The notes below the pieces were generated by a model, which saw only the letters and a list, made by a program, of their open reading frames with translations, did no database searches and was not told where the DNA came from. DNA of 64,000 nt from Desulfosporosinus hippei DSM 8344 (lineage in GTDB: Bacteria; Bacillota; Desulfitobacteriia; Desulfitobacteriales; Desulfitobacteriaceae). Of the stretch, positions 56,038-64,000 are shown piece by piece. The translations under genes and the position numbers were made by a program. The stretch lies in assembly GCF_900100785.1 (NCBI RefSeq), contig NZ_FNCP01000001.1, forward strand, positions 124,001 through 188,000. The letters run 5' to 3'. Numbering within the stretch: position 1 is the first letter of the stretch; every line of letters begins with the position of its first letter.

Positions 56038-57321
56038 TTAATTCGTAGAAATCTCACTTTTTGCCTTTTTAGAAACTCGTAAGAGCTTTGCTCCTAAACG
56101 GCAGTATTTTTCTTCAAGTTTTTCATATCCTCGATCAATGTAGTCTACCTTTTCCAGCACAGTTGCCTCCTCTGCTGCTAATGCCGCTAAGAAGAGAGCT
56201 GCTCCGGCGCGTAGATCTGTAGCTTCGACGAAAGCTCCTTCAAGAGATTTAACCCCTCGTATAATCGCTGTCCTGCCCTCAACCGTAATTTGAGCCCCCA
56301 TTCTACGCAGCTCATCCACATGTTGAAAGCGGTTCTCGAAGATTGTCTCGGTGATTATGCTTGTTCCTTCCGCACTAGACAACATAGCCATAAACTGAGG
56401 CTGCATGTCGGTTGGAAATCCGGGATATGGCATTGTTTTAAGGTCTACCCCTCGTATCCCGCCCAACTGCTTCACCCGTACTGAATCATCCAGAAGAGTT
56501 ATGGAGGCCCCGGCCTGCCGTAATTTAGCAATCACCGGTTCCAGATGTTCAGGAACGACATTTTCGATGACTACATCTCCTCTGGTCATGACAGCAGCTA
56601 TCATATGGGTACCCGCTTCAATGCGATCAGGAATAACCGTATGTTCTGCAGGACGGAGGGAATCAACTCCATCAATTCTTAAAACATCCATCCCTGCCCC
56701 GCGCACTTTCCCACCCATCTTGTTGAGAAAATTTTGCAAATCTACTATTTCCGGCTCACGTGCTGCATTTCTTATGACTGTAGTCCCCTTTGCCAAAACT
56801 GCAGCCATCATAATGTTTTCTGTAGCGCCAACGCTTGGGACATCTAAATAAACATCCGCACCTTGGAGATGATCTGTCCAGGCTTCAATATAACCATGCC
56901 TTTCCTTAACCTTTACTCCTAATAGCTGCAAACCTTTTATATGCTGATCCATCGGACGGGAACCAATAGCGCATCCTCCCGGTCTGGATATTTTAACTCG
57001 CCCATATCGCGCTAACAACGGACCTAAAATTAGATTGGATGCTCTCATTTGCCGCATTAAAGCTTCATCAACCTCGCAGGATTCTAGCTGCCCAGCATCA
57101 ATAAGCATAGCCTCATTTTGACGTAGGACTTTACAACCAAGCCCTTCGAGCACTTCGATCATATGTTTAATATCGGCTAGCTCCGGTATCTCAAGCAAAC
57201 TAGATGTCCCTTCTGCCAGTAACGATGCAGCTAATAAGGGAAGGGAAGAATTCTTTGCCCCACTAACTCGGATACTTCCTTCTAACCTTTGTTTACCTGT
57301 GATAACATAGCGATCCATCAC
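56038..57321 (-). CDS. murA: UDP-N-acetylglucosamine 1-carboxyvinyltransferase
   Basis: 427 residues. First committed step of peptidoglycan synthesis: adds enolpyruvate to UDP-GlcNAc. The fosfomycin target Cys is present in PGGCAIGSRPMDQH (about residue 116), with the SGAKNSSLPLLAA motif and EAGTHMIAAVMTRG. GTG at 57321 or ATG three bases later after GGGGAG. Lies between murB and divIB. Confidence 0.97.
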   Translation of the reverse strand: MMDRYVITGKQRLEGSIRVSGAKNSSLPLLAASLLAEGTSSLLEIPELADIKHMIEVLEGLGCKVLRQNEAMLIDAGQLESCEVDEALMRQMRASNLILGPLLARYGRVKISRPGGCAIGSRPMDQHIKGLQLLGVKVKERHGYIEAWTDHLQGADVYLDVPSVGATENIMMAAVLAKGTTVIRNAAREPEIVDLQNFLNKMGGKVRGAGMDVLRIDGVDSLRPAEHTVIPDRIEAGTHMIAAVMTRGDVVIENVVPEHLEPVIAKLRQAGASITLLDDSVRVKQLGGIRGVDLKTMPYPGFPTDMQPQFMAMLSSAEGTSIITETIFENRFQHVDELRRMGAQITVEGRTAIIRGVKSLEGAFVEATDLRAGAALFLAALAAEEATVLEKVDYIDRGYEKLEEKYCRLGAKLLRVSKKAKSEISTN

Positions 57322-57381
57322 TATAATCTACTCCCCTTTTAAACAATTCAATCCGGTACTATCAAACTTGAGTGGCTTTCT

Positions 57382-58287
57382 CTAAACATCTCTTCTTCGG
57401 TTGACTCGTGCCGTTAGAATACTTTCGACTTCCGTTTGTAAGCCAATACCATATTTCAATTGAATATCCGCCTTAATGGCTTCTATCAAGGCAAGAACAT
57501 CACTGGACGTTGCAAGGCCTGTGTTGACAATAAAATTTGCATGCTTCTCGGATACTTTCGCACCACCTATACTTCTTCCTTTCCAACCGGCTGCCTCAAT
57601 CAATCGTCCGGCAGAATGTCCCGGTGGATTTCGAAAGACGCTCCCCGCGTTAGGCAGCTCAAGTGGTTGATTTGCTGTACGTTTTGTTAAGTATTCTCGC
57701 ATATCCTGCAAGATTTGTTCCCGTTCACCTGCCTTGAATTTAAGGTGAGCTTCTAAAACCCAGGCATGCCCCCGCAAAGAACAGAATCTATAGGCAAACT
57801 CAAATTCATCACGTTTTAACTTCTTAATACTCCCATCCGCCCACAGTGTTGAAACACTAAGTACACAGGAAGAAATTTCACCGCCATGGGCCCCGGCATT
57901 CATCATAATAGCCCCGCCAATAGAGCCCGGAATCCCTCGTGCAAACTCCAAGCCACTCCATCCCAGTTCGCCTGACTCTTGAGCCAAACGAGCTAATGTA
58001 TATCCGGCCTCAACCCTGACCGATTGATCCCCCCAGCTAATTCCTCGTAGTGATGTTGAAACTAACGTGATTCCAGAAAGTCCTTCATCCGGAAAGAGGA
58101 CATTCGATCCACGCCCAATTAAGCGCACGGGAATTTCCGCTGCTTGGGCCCGCTGCCAAACTTTTAGTAAGTCCTCAATTGTTTCAGGCCAATATACAGT
58201 CTCAGCCGGCCCACCAATCCTCCATGTACTCAGTTTATGGAGCGGATAATTCTTCTCTACACGCCCCGGCATTCCATCCAAAATCAT
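57382..58287 (-). CDS. murB: UDP-N-acetylmuramate dehydrogenase
   Basis: 301 residues. FAD enzyme reducing UDP-GlcNAc-enolpyruvate to UDP-MurNAc. FAD-binding motifs VRLIGRGSNVLFPDEGL and SIGGAIMMNAGAHGGEIS; active-site Ser in PNAGSVFRNPPG (type II MurB). ATG 58287 has GAGGTGG upstream and overlaps the preceding MurC-like gene by 53 bases, so the two are tightly coupled. Confidence 0.97.
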   Translation of the reverse strand: MILDGMPGRVEKNYPLHKLSTWRIGGPAETVYWPETIEDLLKVWQRAQAAEIPVRLIGRGSNVLFPDEGLSGITLVSTSLRGISWGDQSVRVEAGYTLARLAQESGELGWSGLEFARGIPGSIGGAIMMNAGAHGGEISSCVLSVSTLWADGSIKKLKRDEFEFAYRFCSLRGHAWVLEAHLKFKAGEREQILQDMREYLTKRTANQPLELPNAGSVFRNPPGHSAGRLIEAAGWKGRSIGGAKVSEKHANFIVNTGLATSSDVLALIEAIKADIQLKYGIGLQTEVESILTARVNRRRDV

Positions 58288-59074
58288 TAATATTCCACCT
58301 CAAGTTATCTGCCATTCTTTGGTTCTTCCAAATAGAGCTAAGAGCCAGCCTTATATCCAGCCAGGAAACTCCCAGATCTATGCACATTGCTATGTTTTGA
58401 ACTGCTGCTTTTTCCTCAGATAGTTTTGGCCAACGCGGCAAATGTCCCACAAACTTCTTTCTATCTTGTGAGCGGTAAAAATCAATCTGATTTTCTCGGA
58501 TCTCCCAAGCCGCTTTTTCATTTCCTCTGTCATTACTAATTCTTCTTCCCAACGAACTTTTTTCCATAAGCCCATCTAACCAGGACTCAGATATAAGCCA
58601 ATACACTCCCTCTTTCCGCTCACATTGCCATTGCCCATCAGGAGTTGCCCAAAGTATAGTTGGTTCAAAACCAGCCTGATCTAAGGTGTGCAACAGCAAA
58701 GGACGTTCATCAATCAGGACTGTGGGCTCTGAAATCCAAATAATTAAGTCATTTTCTAAAAGATTATGTATAAATGATTCAACAGATTGAAATTCAATCC
58801 CCTTCGCCAAAGCCTTTTCTCTTAGAGCATCCTTCTCTTGCAGGTCAGGCCAGAAAATCAATTCTGTTACAGGGCTAAAAACTTCCAAAACTTGAACAGT
58901 ATTACCATCCAAAGGCTTATCTAGCCAGTTCGGTCGAAATTCTCGGCTTAAATCTTCCTGAGTCGGTTCAACCATAGAATAATCAACCTGGATTTCTTCC
59001 AAAACAGCCCTAACCCCACTGATTCCTGGAACTGCAGAAGAAGCAGCCAGTTGTATCTTTCGCTTCGGCCACAC
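58235..59074 (-). CDS. MurC-like protein lacking the ATP-binding loop, probable pseudoenzyme
   Basis: About 279 residues from GTG 59074 (AAGGAG eight bases upstream); a start at 59092 is possible. It occupies the place of murC between murG and murB. By eye it keeps traces of MurC: ALREKALAKGIEFQSVESF where MurC has the PEV..AR..GIPV..RAE region, and LDQAGFEPTILW and YWLISESWLDG where MurC has the (E)xAGLDPT and VAEADESDGSF segments. The P-loop GTHGKTTT is replaced by unrelated residues, and the whole C-terminal domain is missing. A C-terminal AAVQNIAMCIDLGV stretch resembles the Mur-ligase N-A-LAA helix. Assignment is an inference and a function is unknown. Confidence 0.55.
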   Translation of the reverse strand: MWPKRKIQLAASSAVPGISGVRAVLEEIQVDYSMVEPTQEDLSREFRPNWLDKPLDGNTVQVLEVFSPVTELIFWPDLQEKDALREKALAKGIEFQSVESFIHNLLENDLIIWISEPTVLIDERPLLLHTLDQAGFEPTILWATPDGQWQCERKEGVYWLISESWLDGLMEKSSLGRRISNDRGNEKAAWEIRENQIDFYRSQDRKKFVGHLPRWPKLSEEKAAVQNIAMCIDLGVSWLDIRLALSSIWKNQRMADNLRWNINDFGWNAGACREELSAP

Positions 59075-59321
59075 CGTGCTCACTCCTTTCATTGTTCACT
59101 GCCATATGCTATGCATCGGAGTAAAAAGGTGTGAGCGAAGTGTAAGAGGGACGGTCCTTTTAACACACATTTATGCCAGCTAAAACCCAAGTCGTGAACC
59201 CTAAGACTGCATCCTTCGCTCTTGCGAAAGCTGCTAGGTGATACTCCCAATAGATGTTATCGCAACCGGAAAGACCATGAAACACCGATTTTAGAAGTGG
59301 GTGTTCCAGCATTTTGAATTA

Positions 59322-59369
59322 ACTTGTATCCTGGACTCACTCCTTTGGAAATGAGCCCAGGATACAAGT
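59322..59369. terminator. 13-bp hairpin downstream of murG
   Basis: ACTTGTATCCTGG (59322-59334) and CCAGGATACAAGT (59357-59369) are exact reverse complements, with an additional inner CTCA/TGAG pairing. No strong T run follows on the minus strand, so it may terminate, stabilise or process the mur transcript. Confidence 0.55.
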
Positions 59370-59522
59370 CGAGAGCCCCCCCTAACTTGTATTATCACAC
59401 ACGGCCTTACTGTTTAGAACCTTGCTGATAGCGGATATCTAAGTTGACCTCCCAATCTTGACTACAATGATATCACTAAAGGCTTATTAAGCCAGAAGTA
59501 GTTATCTTATGTTATTGACTTT

Positions 59523-59553
59523 CGAACTACGAACCACGAATATCGAACCACGA
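59523..59553 (-). repeat. 31-base interspersed repeat, copy B
   Basis: Reverse complement of this stretch differs at only two positions from 20485-20515. It directly abuts the murG stop codon at 59554. Confidence 0.75.
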
Positions 59554-60666
59554 TCAGCGCCAGGCTGTAGCTAGGCAAAGGTCTACAATTTTATCTAAGG
59601 CCTTAGGCTGAGCTAAAGTTCGGGAAGCCTCTCCCATTTTTGCTAAAAGGGATGGTTGAGAGATTAGTAGCTTAATTTCATTCCACAGTCTTTCCCCATT
59701 ACATTCTGAGTCCAAGATTACTTGGGCAGCCCCTGCTTGAACTAGAGCCTGGGCGTTATGTTCCTGATGATTCTCTGCCGCAAAAGGGTATGGAATTAAA
59801 ATTCCAGGTATACCGGCAACCATCAGCTCAGCCAGTGATGCCGCCCCAGCCCTACCGATATACAAATCTGTACAGGCTAAAGCTTCCGGCATATCTTTCA
59901 AATATTCTATAACTCGCCATTGCGGGCTTTCCCAAGGAATCTCTCTTTGTTTTAATTCTGCAATAGTCTCTGCATAGGTAACACTTCCGGTCGCCCAAAT
60001 CACTTGGATATCCGGTCGCTGGGCCAGACATTCCAAGACCTTGACCATGGCCAGATTTAAAGTGCGAGCACCTCTGCTTCCACCGGTAACTAGCAGGGTC
60101 AACCTATCCGAGCGAAGCCCAAAATGCTTTGCCCCAATTTCACGAGAATACCCACCAATTTCCTGACGAACCGGTAGTCCAACCAGTTCCATTTTATTCT
60201 TAACCCCAAAATGTGCAATGCTCTCAGGGAATGTCACCATAACTTTGTTCACTACTCTTGCCAAAATCCGATTAGTAATACCGGGCCAGGCATTTTGCTC
60301 ATGAAGTAAGGTCGGAATCTTAAAAAGGGCAGCAGTCAATACCACCGGACCGGATACATATCCCCCTGTCCCGATGACTAAGTCCGGATGGAACTCACGT
60401 AAGACGTTCTTGGTTTCCCATAGGGCTTTAAAACTTTTACCAATAACCTTTATTGTATCCAGACTTAACTTACGAGGAAGTCCCTTTCCGGAAATACCTT
60501 TAAAGGCTATCCCTGCTTCCGGTACTAAACGCGCTTCCATCCCATCCTGGATTCCTACATAGAGAATTTGCGTATTAGCATCACGTGCCAACAAACCTTT
60601 GGCAATTGCTAATGCCGGATAAATATGCCCACCTGTTCCACCACCGGTCAAAATAACGCGCACCAT
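59554..60666 (-). CDS. murG: MurG, UDP-GlcNAc:lipid I N-acetylglucosaminyltransferase
   Basis: Start at ATG 60666 after AAAGGGG; GTG 60684 would add six residues. About 370 residues. Adds GlcNAc to lipid I at the inner membrane face. Motifs ILTGGGTGGHIYPALA, LLVTGGSRGARTLN and IGRAGAASLAELMVAGIPGILIPYPFAAENHQ are complete. Downstream of ftsW. Confidence 0.97.
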   Translation of the reverse strand: MVRVILTGGGTGGHIYPALAIAKGLLARDANTQILYVGIQDGMEARLVPEAGIAFKGISGKGLPRKLSLDTIKVIGKSFKALWETKNVLREFHPDLVIGTGGYVSGPVVLTAALFKIPTLLHEQNAWPGITNRILARVVNKVMVTFPESIAHFGVKNKMELVGLPVRQEIGGYSREIGAKHFGLRSDRLTLLVTGGSRGARTLNLAMVKVLECLAQRPDIQVIWATGSVTYAETIAELKQREIPWESPQWRVIEYLKDMPEALACTDLYIGRAGAASLAELMVAGIPGILIPYPFAAENHQEHNAQALVQAGAAQVILDSECNGERLWNEIKLLISQPSLLAKMGEASRTLAQPKALDKIVDLCLATAWR

Positions 60667-60725
60667 CCATACCCCTTTCTCCACTGGAGACTATTGTGAG
60701 CCCCGAACATCCTGCCTCAAGTTCA

Positions 60726-61820
60726 CTATCTTACTTCCCTCGAAATATTCAACAGCACTCCAACACCTAACATAGTGAAAACCAAAGAAGTTCCTCCATA
60801 GCTTATAAACGGTAAGGTAATTCCCGTAACAGGCAATACCCCGCTTACAACACCCATATTGATCATTGCTTGTATAGATACCATAGCAGTTAATCCAACC
60901 GCCAGGAAACCCATGAATGGATCTGGAGCCCTCATTGCCACCCGAAAGCCTCGCCAGGCAAAAAGGAAGAAAATCAAAACCACTAAAGAAGCCCCTACAA
61001 AACCGAGTTCTTCACCAATCATAGCGAAGATAAAGTCCGTATGATTTTCCGGCAGATAAAGAAACTTTTGCCTGCTCTGCCCTAATCCTAAACCAAACAG
61101 TCCTCCGGGTCCCAAGGCTAACAGCGCCTGAATGGTCTGATATCCATTTCCCAAAGGATCTGCCCACGGATCCAAAAACGCAAAAATACGTCTCATACGG
61201 TAGGGTGCTGCTGCAATGGCAGCAACCACCAAGCCTAAACCTGTTCCAGCCAAAGCCATAATGTGACTTGTCTTGGCTCCCGCAGCAATTAACATAAAAA
61301 AGGTGGTAGCCGCTATTACTAATGTCGTCCCCAAATCAGGCTGAAGCATAATCAATCCGGCAATGACCCCCATTAAACCAAGGATGGGCAAAACTCCTTT
61401 GCGGAAAGACTCAATCTTATGAGGATTAAGCGCCAAAACATGAGACATCATCAAGACCATGGAAAGCTTGATTACTTCCGAAGGCTGAATAGACAATGGC
61501 CCTAGTCCAATCCATCGATCCGCTCCATTAACCCTTCGCCCAATTCCCGGGATCTTAACAGCAATCAGCAGGACAATAGCCATAATAAGCGCAGGCTTAG
61601 CATATTTTCGCACCCAGCGTAAGTCTATAACCATGCTGACAAACATTGCTACTAGCCCCATCGTAACCCAGAGTATTTCCATCTTAAGATAGTGATAAGG
61701 ATCGTCATACTGAATATAGCCTCTAACCGCACTCGAACTATAAACCATAACGAAACCTATCGCTAACAGAGCTAAAATTGCCCCTAACAAGACTAAATCC
61801 GGTCGATGGTACTTTCGCAT
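60726..61820 (-). CDS. ftsW: SEDS peptidoglycan glycosyltransferase FtsW/SpoVE
   Basis: 364 residues with about ten membrane segments. SEDS motifs include MVYSSSAV, the catalytic-region HTDFIFAMIGEELGF with Asp/Glu, and GITLPFISYGGTS. It polymerises lipid II with a partner PBP; by position between murD and murG this is FtsW or the sporulation form SpoVE, which cannot be told apart here. AAAAGGGGGA precedes ATG 61820. Confidence 0.93.
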   Translation of the reverse strand: MRKYHRPDLVLLGAILALLAIGFVMVYSSSAVRGYIQYDDPYHYLKMEILWVTMGLVAMFVSMVIDLRWVRKYAKPALIMAIVLLIAVKIPGIGRRVNGADRWIGLGPLSIQPSEVIKLSMVLMMSHVLALNPHKIESFRKGVLPILGLMGVIAGLIMLQPDLGTTLVIAATTFFMLIAAGAKTSHIMALAGTGLGLVVAAIAAAPYRMRRIFAFLDPWADPLGNGYQTIQALLALGPGGLFGLGLGQSRQKFLYLPENHTDFIFAMIGEELGFVGASLVVLIFFLFAWRGFRVAMRAPDPFMGFLAVGLTAMVSIQAMINMGVVSGVLPVTGITLPFISYGGTSLVFTMLGVGVLLNISREVR

Positions 61821-61835
61821 TAATAGATCCCCCTT

Positions 61836-63212
61836 TTATTTTTGAATGGGTTCCCTATAATGCCTACGCACTAACTCCTTAAACAATTCCCCTCTTTGCT
61901 CATAATTCTTAAACATATCCCAACTTGTACAAGCAGGAGATAATAATACGACATCTCCAGGCGTTGCTTCAGAGATGGCTTTCTCTACCCCATCCTCGAA
62001 TGAAGCAGCCCTTATAATCCTCTCAACCCTCTCATCTTTAGCCGCCTGTTCCATCTCCTCAGCCGCTTGTCCCAGCAAAATTAAACTTTTGACCTTTTTT
62101 CGGACAACCTTCATGAATTCGTGGAAATCAAGTCCCTTATTTTTTCCTCCGGCAATTAACACCAAAGGCTCGTCGAAAGCCTGCAAAGCTTTAGTTGCCG
62201 CATCTGTATTCGTGCCCTTAGAATCATTTACAAAAAGCACCCCTGCAAAGGAACCTACAACTTCTTGGCGATGTTCAACTCCTTTGAACCGAGCAAGTCC
62301 TTCTGAAATCTCAGTCCAGGAAAGCCCGAATGCTCTTGCGGCAGCGGCAGCTGCCATAACATTTTCCAAATTGTGAGATCCGCGTAATTGGAGATTCTTT
62401 CGCGAAATAATAGGAATCATCGTCTTCTTTTCCTTAACCGCAAAGACAATATCATCATGCCATAGACTAATTCCATCCTGCAAAAAAGTAGTCGGGCTGA
62501 AATAAATCACTTGGCTTTTCAATTTTGTTCCTAAGTCCCGGACTCTCGGATCATCCCAATTCAAGATCGCTAAATCCATAGGAGTTTGGTTTTTAAAAAT
62601 CTGAGCCTTAGCCTCTAGGTAGTTTTCCAATGTTTCATGCCTATCCAAATGATCAGGGGTGAGATTTAGCAAAACTCCTATATGTACATGAAGCTTATCC
62701 ACAAATTCTAATTGAAAACTAGACAGTTCAGCCACAACAATACTGTTATCCCCTAAGCCGTTTACTTGCCCGCTCAAAGCAACTCCAATATTCCCCGCAA
62801 CAACTGTAGGCTTACCTGTTAGCTTAGCCAATTCTCCTATAAGGGTTGTGGTTGTCGTTTTACCATTTGTCCCGGTTACTCCAACACAAAGGGCGGGACA
62901 GTCATGCATAGCCAGTTCTACTTCACTCCACAAAGTCACATTGCGAGAAAGTCCCTCTTGAACCAAAGGGAGCTTAGGGGAAACCCCCGGTGACAAAACA
63001 ATCAGCTCAGGATTAATCTTAGCAAATTCCGGCATTTCTCCTAAAAGCAAATGTTTTGTATCGAGTCTGATATCCTCTATACCAGCAAGCTGTTCTGCCG
63101 ACTTACTATCTGTCAAGAAAACCTCTGCTCCCAGCTTATGAAGTTTTCGAACCGCCGCCTGTCCACTTAAACCTGCCCCTATTACCAAAGCGCGTTTGTT
63201 CAACCAATCCAC
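61836..63212 (-). CDS. murD: UDP-N-acetylmuramoylalanine--D-glutamate ligase
   Basis: Start at GTG 63212 with GGAGGG eight bases upstream; TTG 63233 would add seven residues. About 458 residues. Adds D-Glu to UDP-MurNAc-Ala. P-loop GVTGTNGKTTTT (about residue 115), LTPDHLDRHETLENYLEAK and the C-terminal NDSKGTNTDA are intact, unlike in the MurC-like protein nearby. 15 bases upstream of ftsW. Confidence 0.97.
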   Translation of the reverse strand: MDWLNKRALVIGAGLSGQAAVRKLHKLGAEVFLTDSKSAEQLAGIEDIRLDTKHLLLGEMPEFAKINPELIVLSPGVSPKLPLVQEGLSRNVTLWSEVELAMHDCPALCVGVTGTNGKTTTTTLIGELAKLTGKPTVVAGNIGVALSGQVNGLGDNSIVVAELSSFQLEFVDKLHVHIGVLLNLTPDHLDRHETLENYLEAKAQIFKNQTPMDLAILNWDDPRVRDLGTKLKSQVIYFSPTTFLQDGISLWHDDIVFAVKEKKTMIPIISRKNLQLRGSHNLENVMAAAAAARAFGLSWTEISEGLARFKGVEHRQEVVGSFAGVLFVNDSKGTNTDAATKALQAFDEPLVLIAGGKNKGLDFHEFMKVVRKKVKSLILLGQAAEEMEQAAKDERVERIIRAASFEDGVEKAISEATPGDVVLLSPACTSWDMFKNYEQRGELFKELVRRHYREPIQK

Positions 63213-63243
63213 AATATATACCCTCCGTTTCAAGTTCTAGACG

Positions 63244-63591
63244 CTATTTTTGCATATTCATCTCGAACCTCTCAAAATAACCGATCATATCTCCTTTCTC
63301 ATCTCTTACAGGTACAATATTAACCCTCTCATTCCTGTAATTAACGTGCAAGAAGACCTCATTAGCGTGGTTCTTGAGTTTTTCGACAGTGGATTTTATC
63401 ATTTCCACTGATTTAGGGTTTTGATGGCACTCAAAAAGAGACTTCCCAATCAAATCTCGATAGCCACGTTCTTGATAGTAATGATATTCTGCTCTTTTAT
63501 TAAGGTATCTGATAACATGCTCACAATCGACAAAAACAATCGGGTACGGGTATGAATCCAAGATAAAAGACAACATTTCTTCTCTATCCAC
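63244..63591 (-). CDS. Small PAS-domain protein between mraY and murD
   Basis: 115 residues, a single PAS domain with nothing else: PYPIVFVDCEHVIRYLNKRAEYHY, LIGKSLFECHQNP and VPVRDEKGDMIGYFERFEM. It has TAGGAGG before GTG 63591. The HQNP segment resembles haem- or ligand-binding PAS of the redox/gas type, but no cofactor can be assigned. Its insertion in the mraY-murD interval, usually without genes, is unusual and suggests a regulatory role in wall synthesis; this is an inference. Confidence 0.78.
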   Translation of the reverse strand: MDREEMLSFILDSYPYPIVFVDCEHVIRYLNKRAEYHYYQERGYRDLIGKSLFECHQNPKSVEMIKSTVEKLKNHANEVFLHVNYRNERVNIVPVRDEKGDMIGYFERFEMNMQK

Positions 63592-63635
63592 AAAAGTTCC
63601 TCCTAAGTGAGTCTAGATCTATTGAGTCTCAATCC

Positions 63636-64000
63636 TTATCCCAGGGTAGGCATATATCCAATAATTCCCAGAACGGCACAAATCAAAGCGACAGACCAGA
63701 AAACAATAACTACCTTCCATTCACTCCAACCAACAAGTTCGAAATGGTGATGCAGGGGACTCATACGAAAAATCCTTTTCCCTGTTGTTTGAAAAGAAGC
63801 AACTTGAAGAATTACAGAGAGCGCCTCCACTGCAAACAAACCACCAATCACTATCAAGACTAACTCACTCTTAGTTAGCACTGCCAGGCTTGCTAGAGCA
63901 CCTCCTAGTGCTAAGGATCCGGTATCCCCCATAAAGATCCGCGCCGGGTAGGTATTAAAGCGCAAAAAGCCCAGGGTTCCACCCACCAATGCCGCAGCAA
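63636..64000 (-). CDS. mraY: MraY, phospho-MurNAc-pentapeptide transferase, 5' truncated by window edge
   Basis: C-terminal part only; the frame stays open to the right edge (codons for Ala-Ala-Leu precede the first visible GTG). Transfers phospho-MurNAc-pentapeptide to undecaprenyl phosphate (lipid I). Family motifs [12 protein letters not shown] and the HHH motif in [15 protein letters not shown] are present, with the last three membrane segments. About two thirds of the protein lies outside the window. Confidence 0.95.
   Translation of the reverse strand, partial: AAALVGGTLGFLRFNTYPARIFMGDTGSLALGGALASLAVLTKSELVLIVIGGLFAVEALSVILQVASFQTTGKRIFRMSPLHHHFELVGWSEWKVVIVFWSVALICAVLGIIGYMPTLG

Larger units (their letters stand above)
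59075..59553. other. 480-base gap between murG and the MurC-like gene, structured non-coding DNA
   Basis: No reading frame of interest. Contains AGGGACGGTCCTTTT near 59147-59161, related to the 17209-17272 palindrome; a hairpin AACACC...GGTGTT near 59281-59305; a larger hairpin at 59322-59369; and the 31-base repeat copy at 59523-59553. The mosaic of short elements suggests accumulated intergenic repeats, possibly where a murC once stood. Confidence 0.5.

Overview
The window looks like the chromosome of an anaerobic, endospore-forming, respiring Firmicute of the Desulfosporosinus/Desulfitobacterium type (Peptococcaceae). Evidence for this: a spoIIGA-sigE-sigG block, a YteA-like sporulation protein and ylm division genes; a class 1B pyrD/pyrK pyr operon under PyrR attenuation; a four-gene glycine cleavage operon with tandem glycine riboswitch; a T-box ahead of ileS; comB and pduL; and a membrane-bound molybdopterin oxidoreductase operon with NrfD-, TorD- and NosR-like partners. 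The genus is an inference from gene content. Most genes lie on the minus strand. Both window edges cut genes (rqcH on the left, mraY on the right).

Layout. 1-4080: the 3' part of rqcH, a DUF1287 protein and a phosphodiesterase-type phosphatase. 4349-16474: a respiratory module. It has a molybdopterin catalytic subunit with an N-terminal receiver-like extension, a four-cluster ferredoxin subunit, an NrfD membrane anchor, a TorD chaperone, a polyferredoxin and an FMN-binding polyferredoxin membrane protein. Upstream is a NarL-type two-component system, and divergent from it are a NusG-II protein and the flavin transferase ApbE. The ApbE target motif DAVSGAT is present in the FMN-binding protein, which ties the two halves together. 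16545-17147: a membrane-protein frame interrupted by an in-frame TAG. 17285-28220: the complete pyrimidine operon pyrR-B-C-carA-carB-pyrK-D-F-E with promoter and two PyrR attenuators.

28262-45149: rluD, lspA, a DksA/YteA-type protein, DUF5665, pduL, comB, gcvT-H-PA-PB, ileS, then the division-associated cluster divIVA, ylmH, yggT, sepF, ylmE. An HlyD-like protein and a PhoP/PhoR-type pair (45193-47260) separate ylmE from pgeF. 48315-51258: ylmC/ymxH, sigG, sigE, spoIIGA. 51773-53392: a plus-strand chemotaxis receptor. 53464-64000: ftsZ, sbp, divIB, murA, murB, a MurC-like but apparently catalytically degenerate protein, murG, ftsW/spoVE, murD, a small PAS protein and partial mraY. No ftsA and no intact murC are seen in this dcw block.

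The points most worth a second look are: the receiver-molybdoenzyme fusion with a buried Tat signal; the flavin-based electron-transfer set around ApbE, with an unexplained structured leader ahead of it; the in-frame TAG gene; the MurC-like remnant beside 480 bases of structured non-coding DNA; the structured 467-base gap inside the respiratory operon; and several palindromic or repeated intergenic elements.
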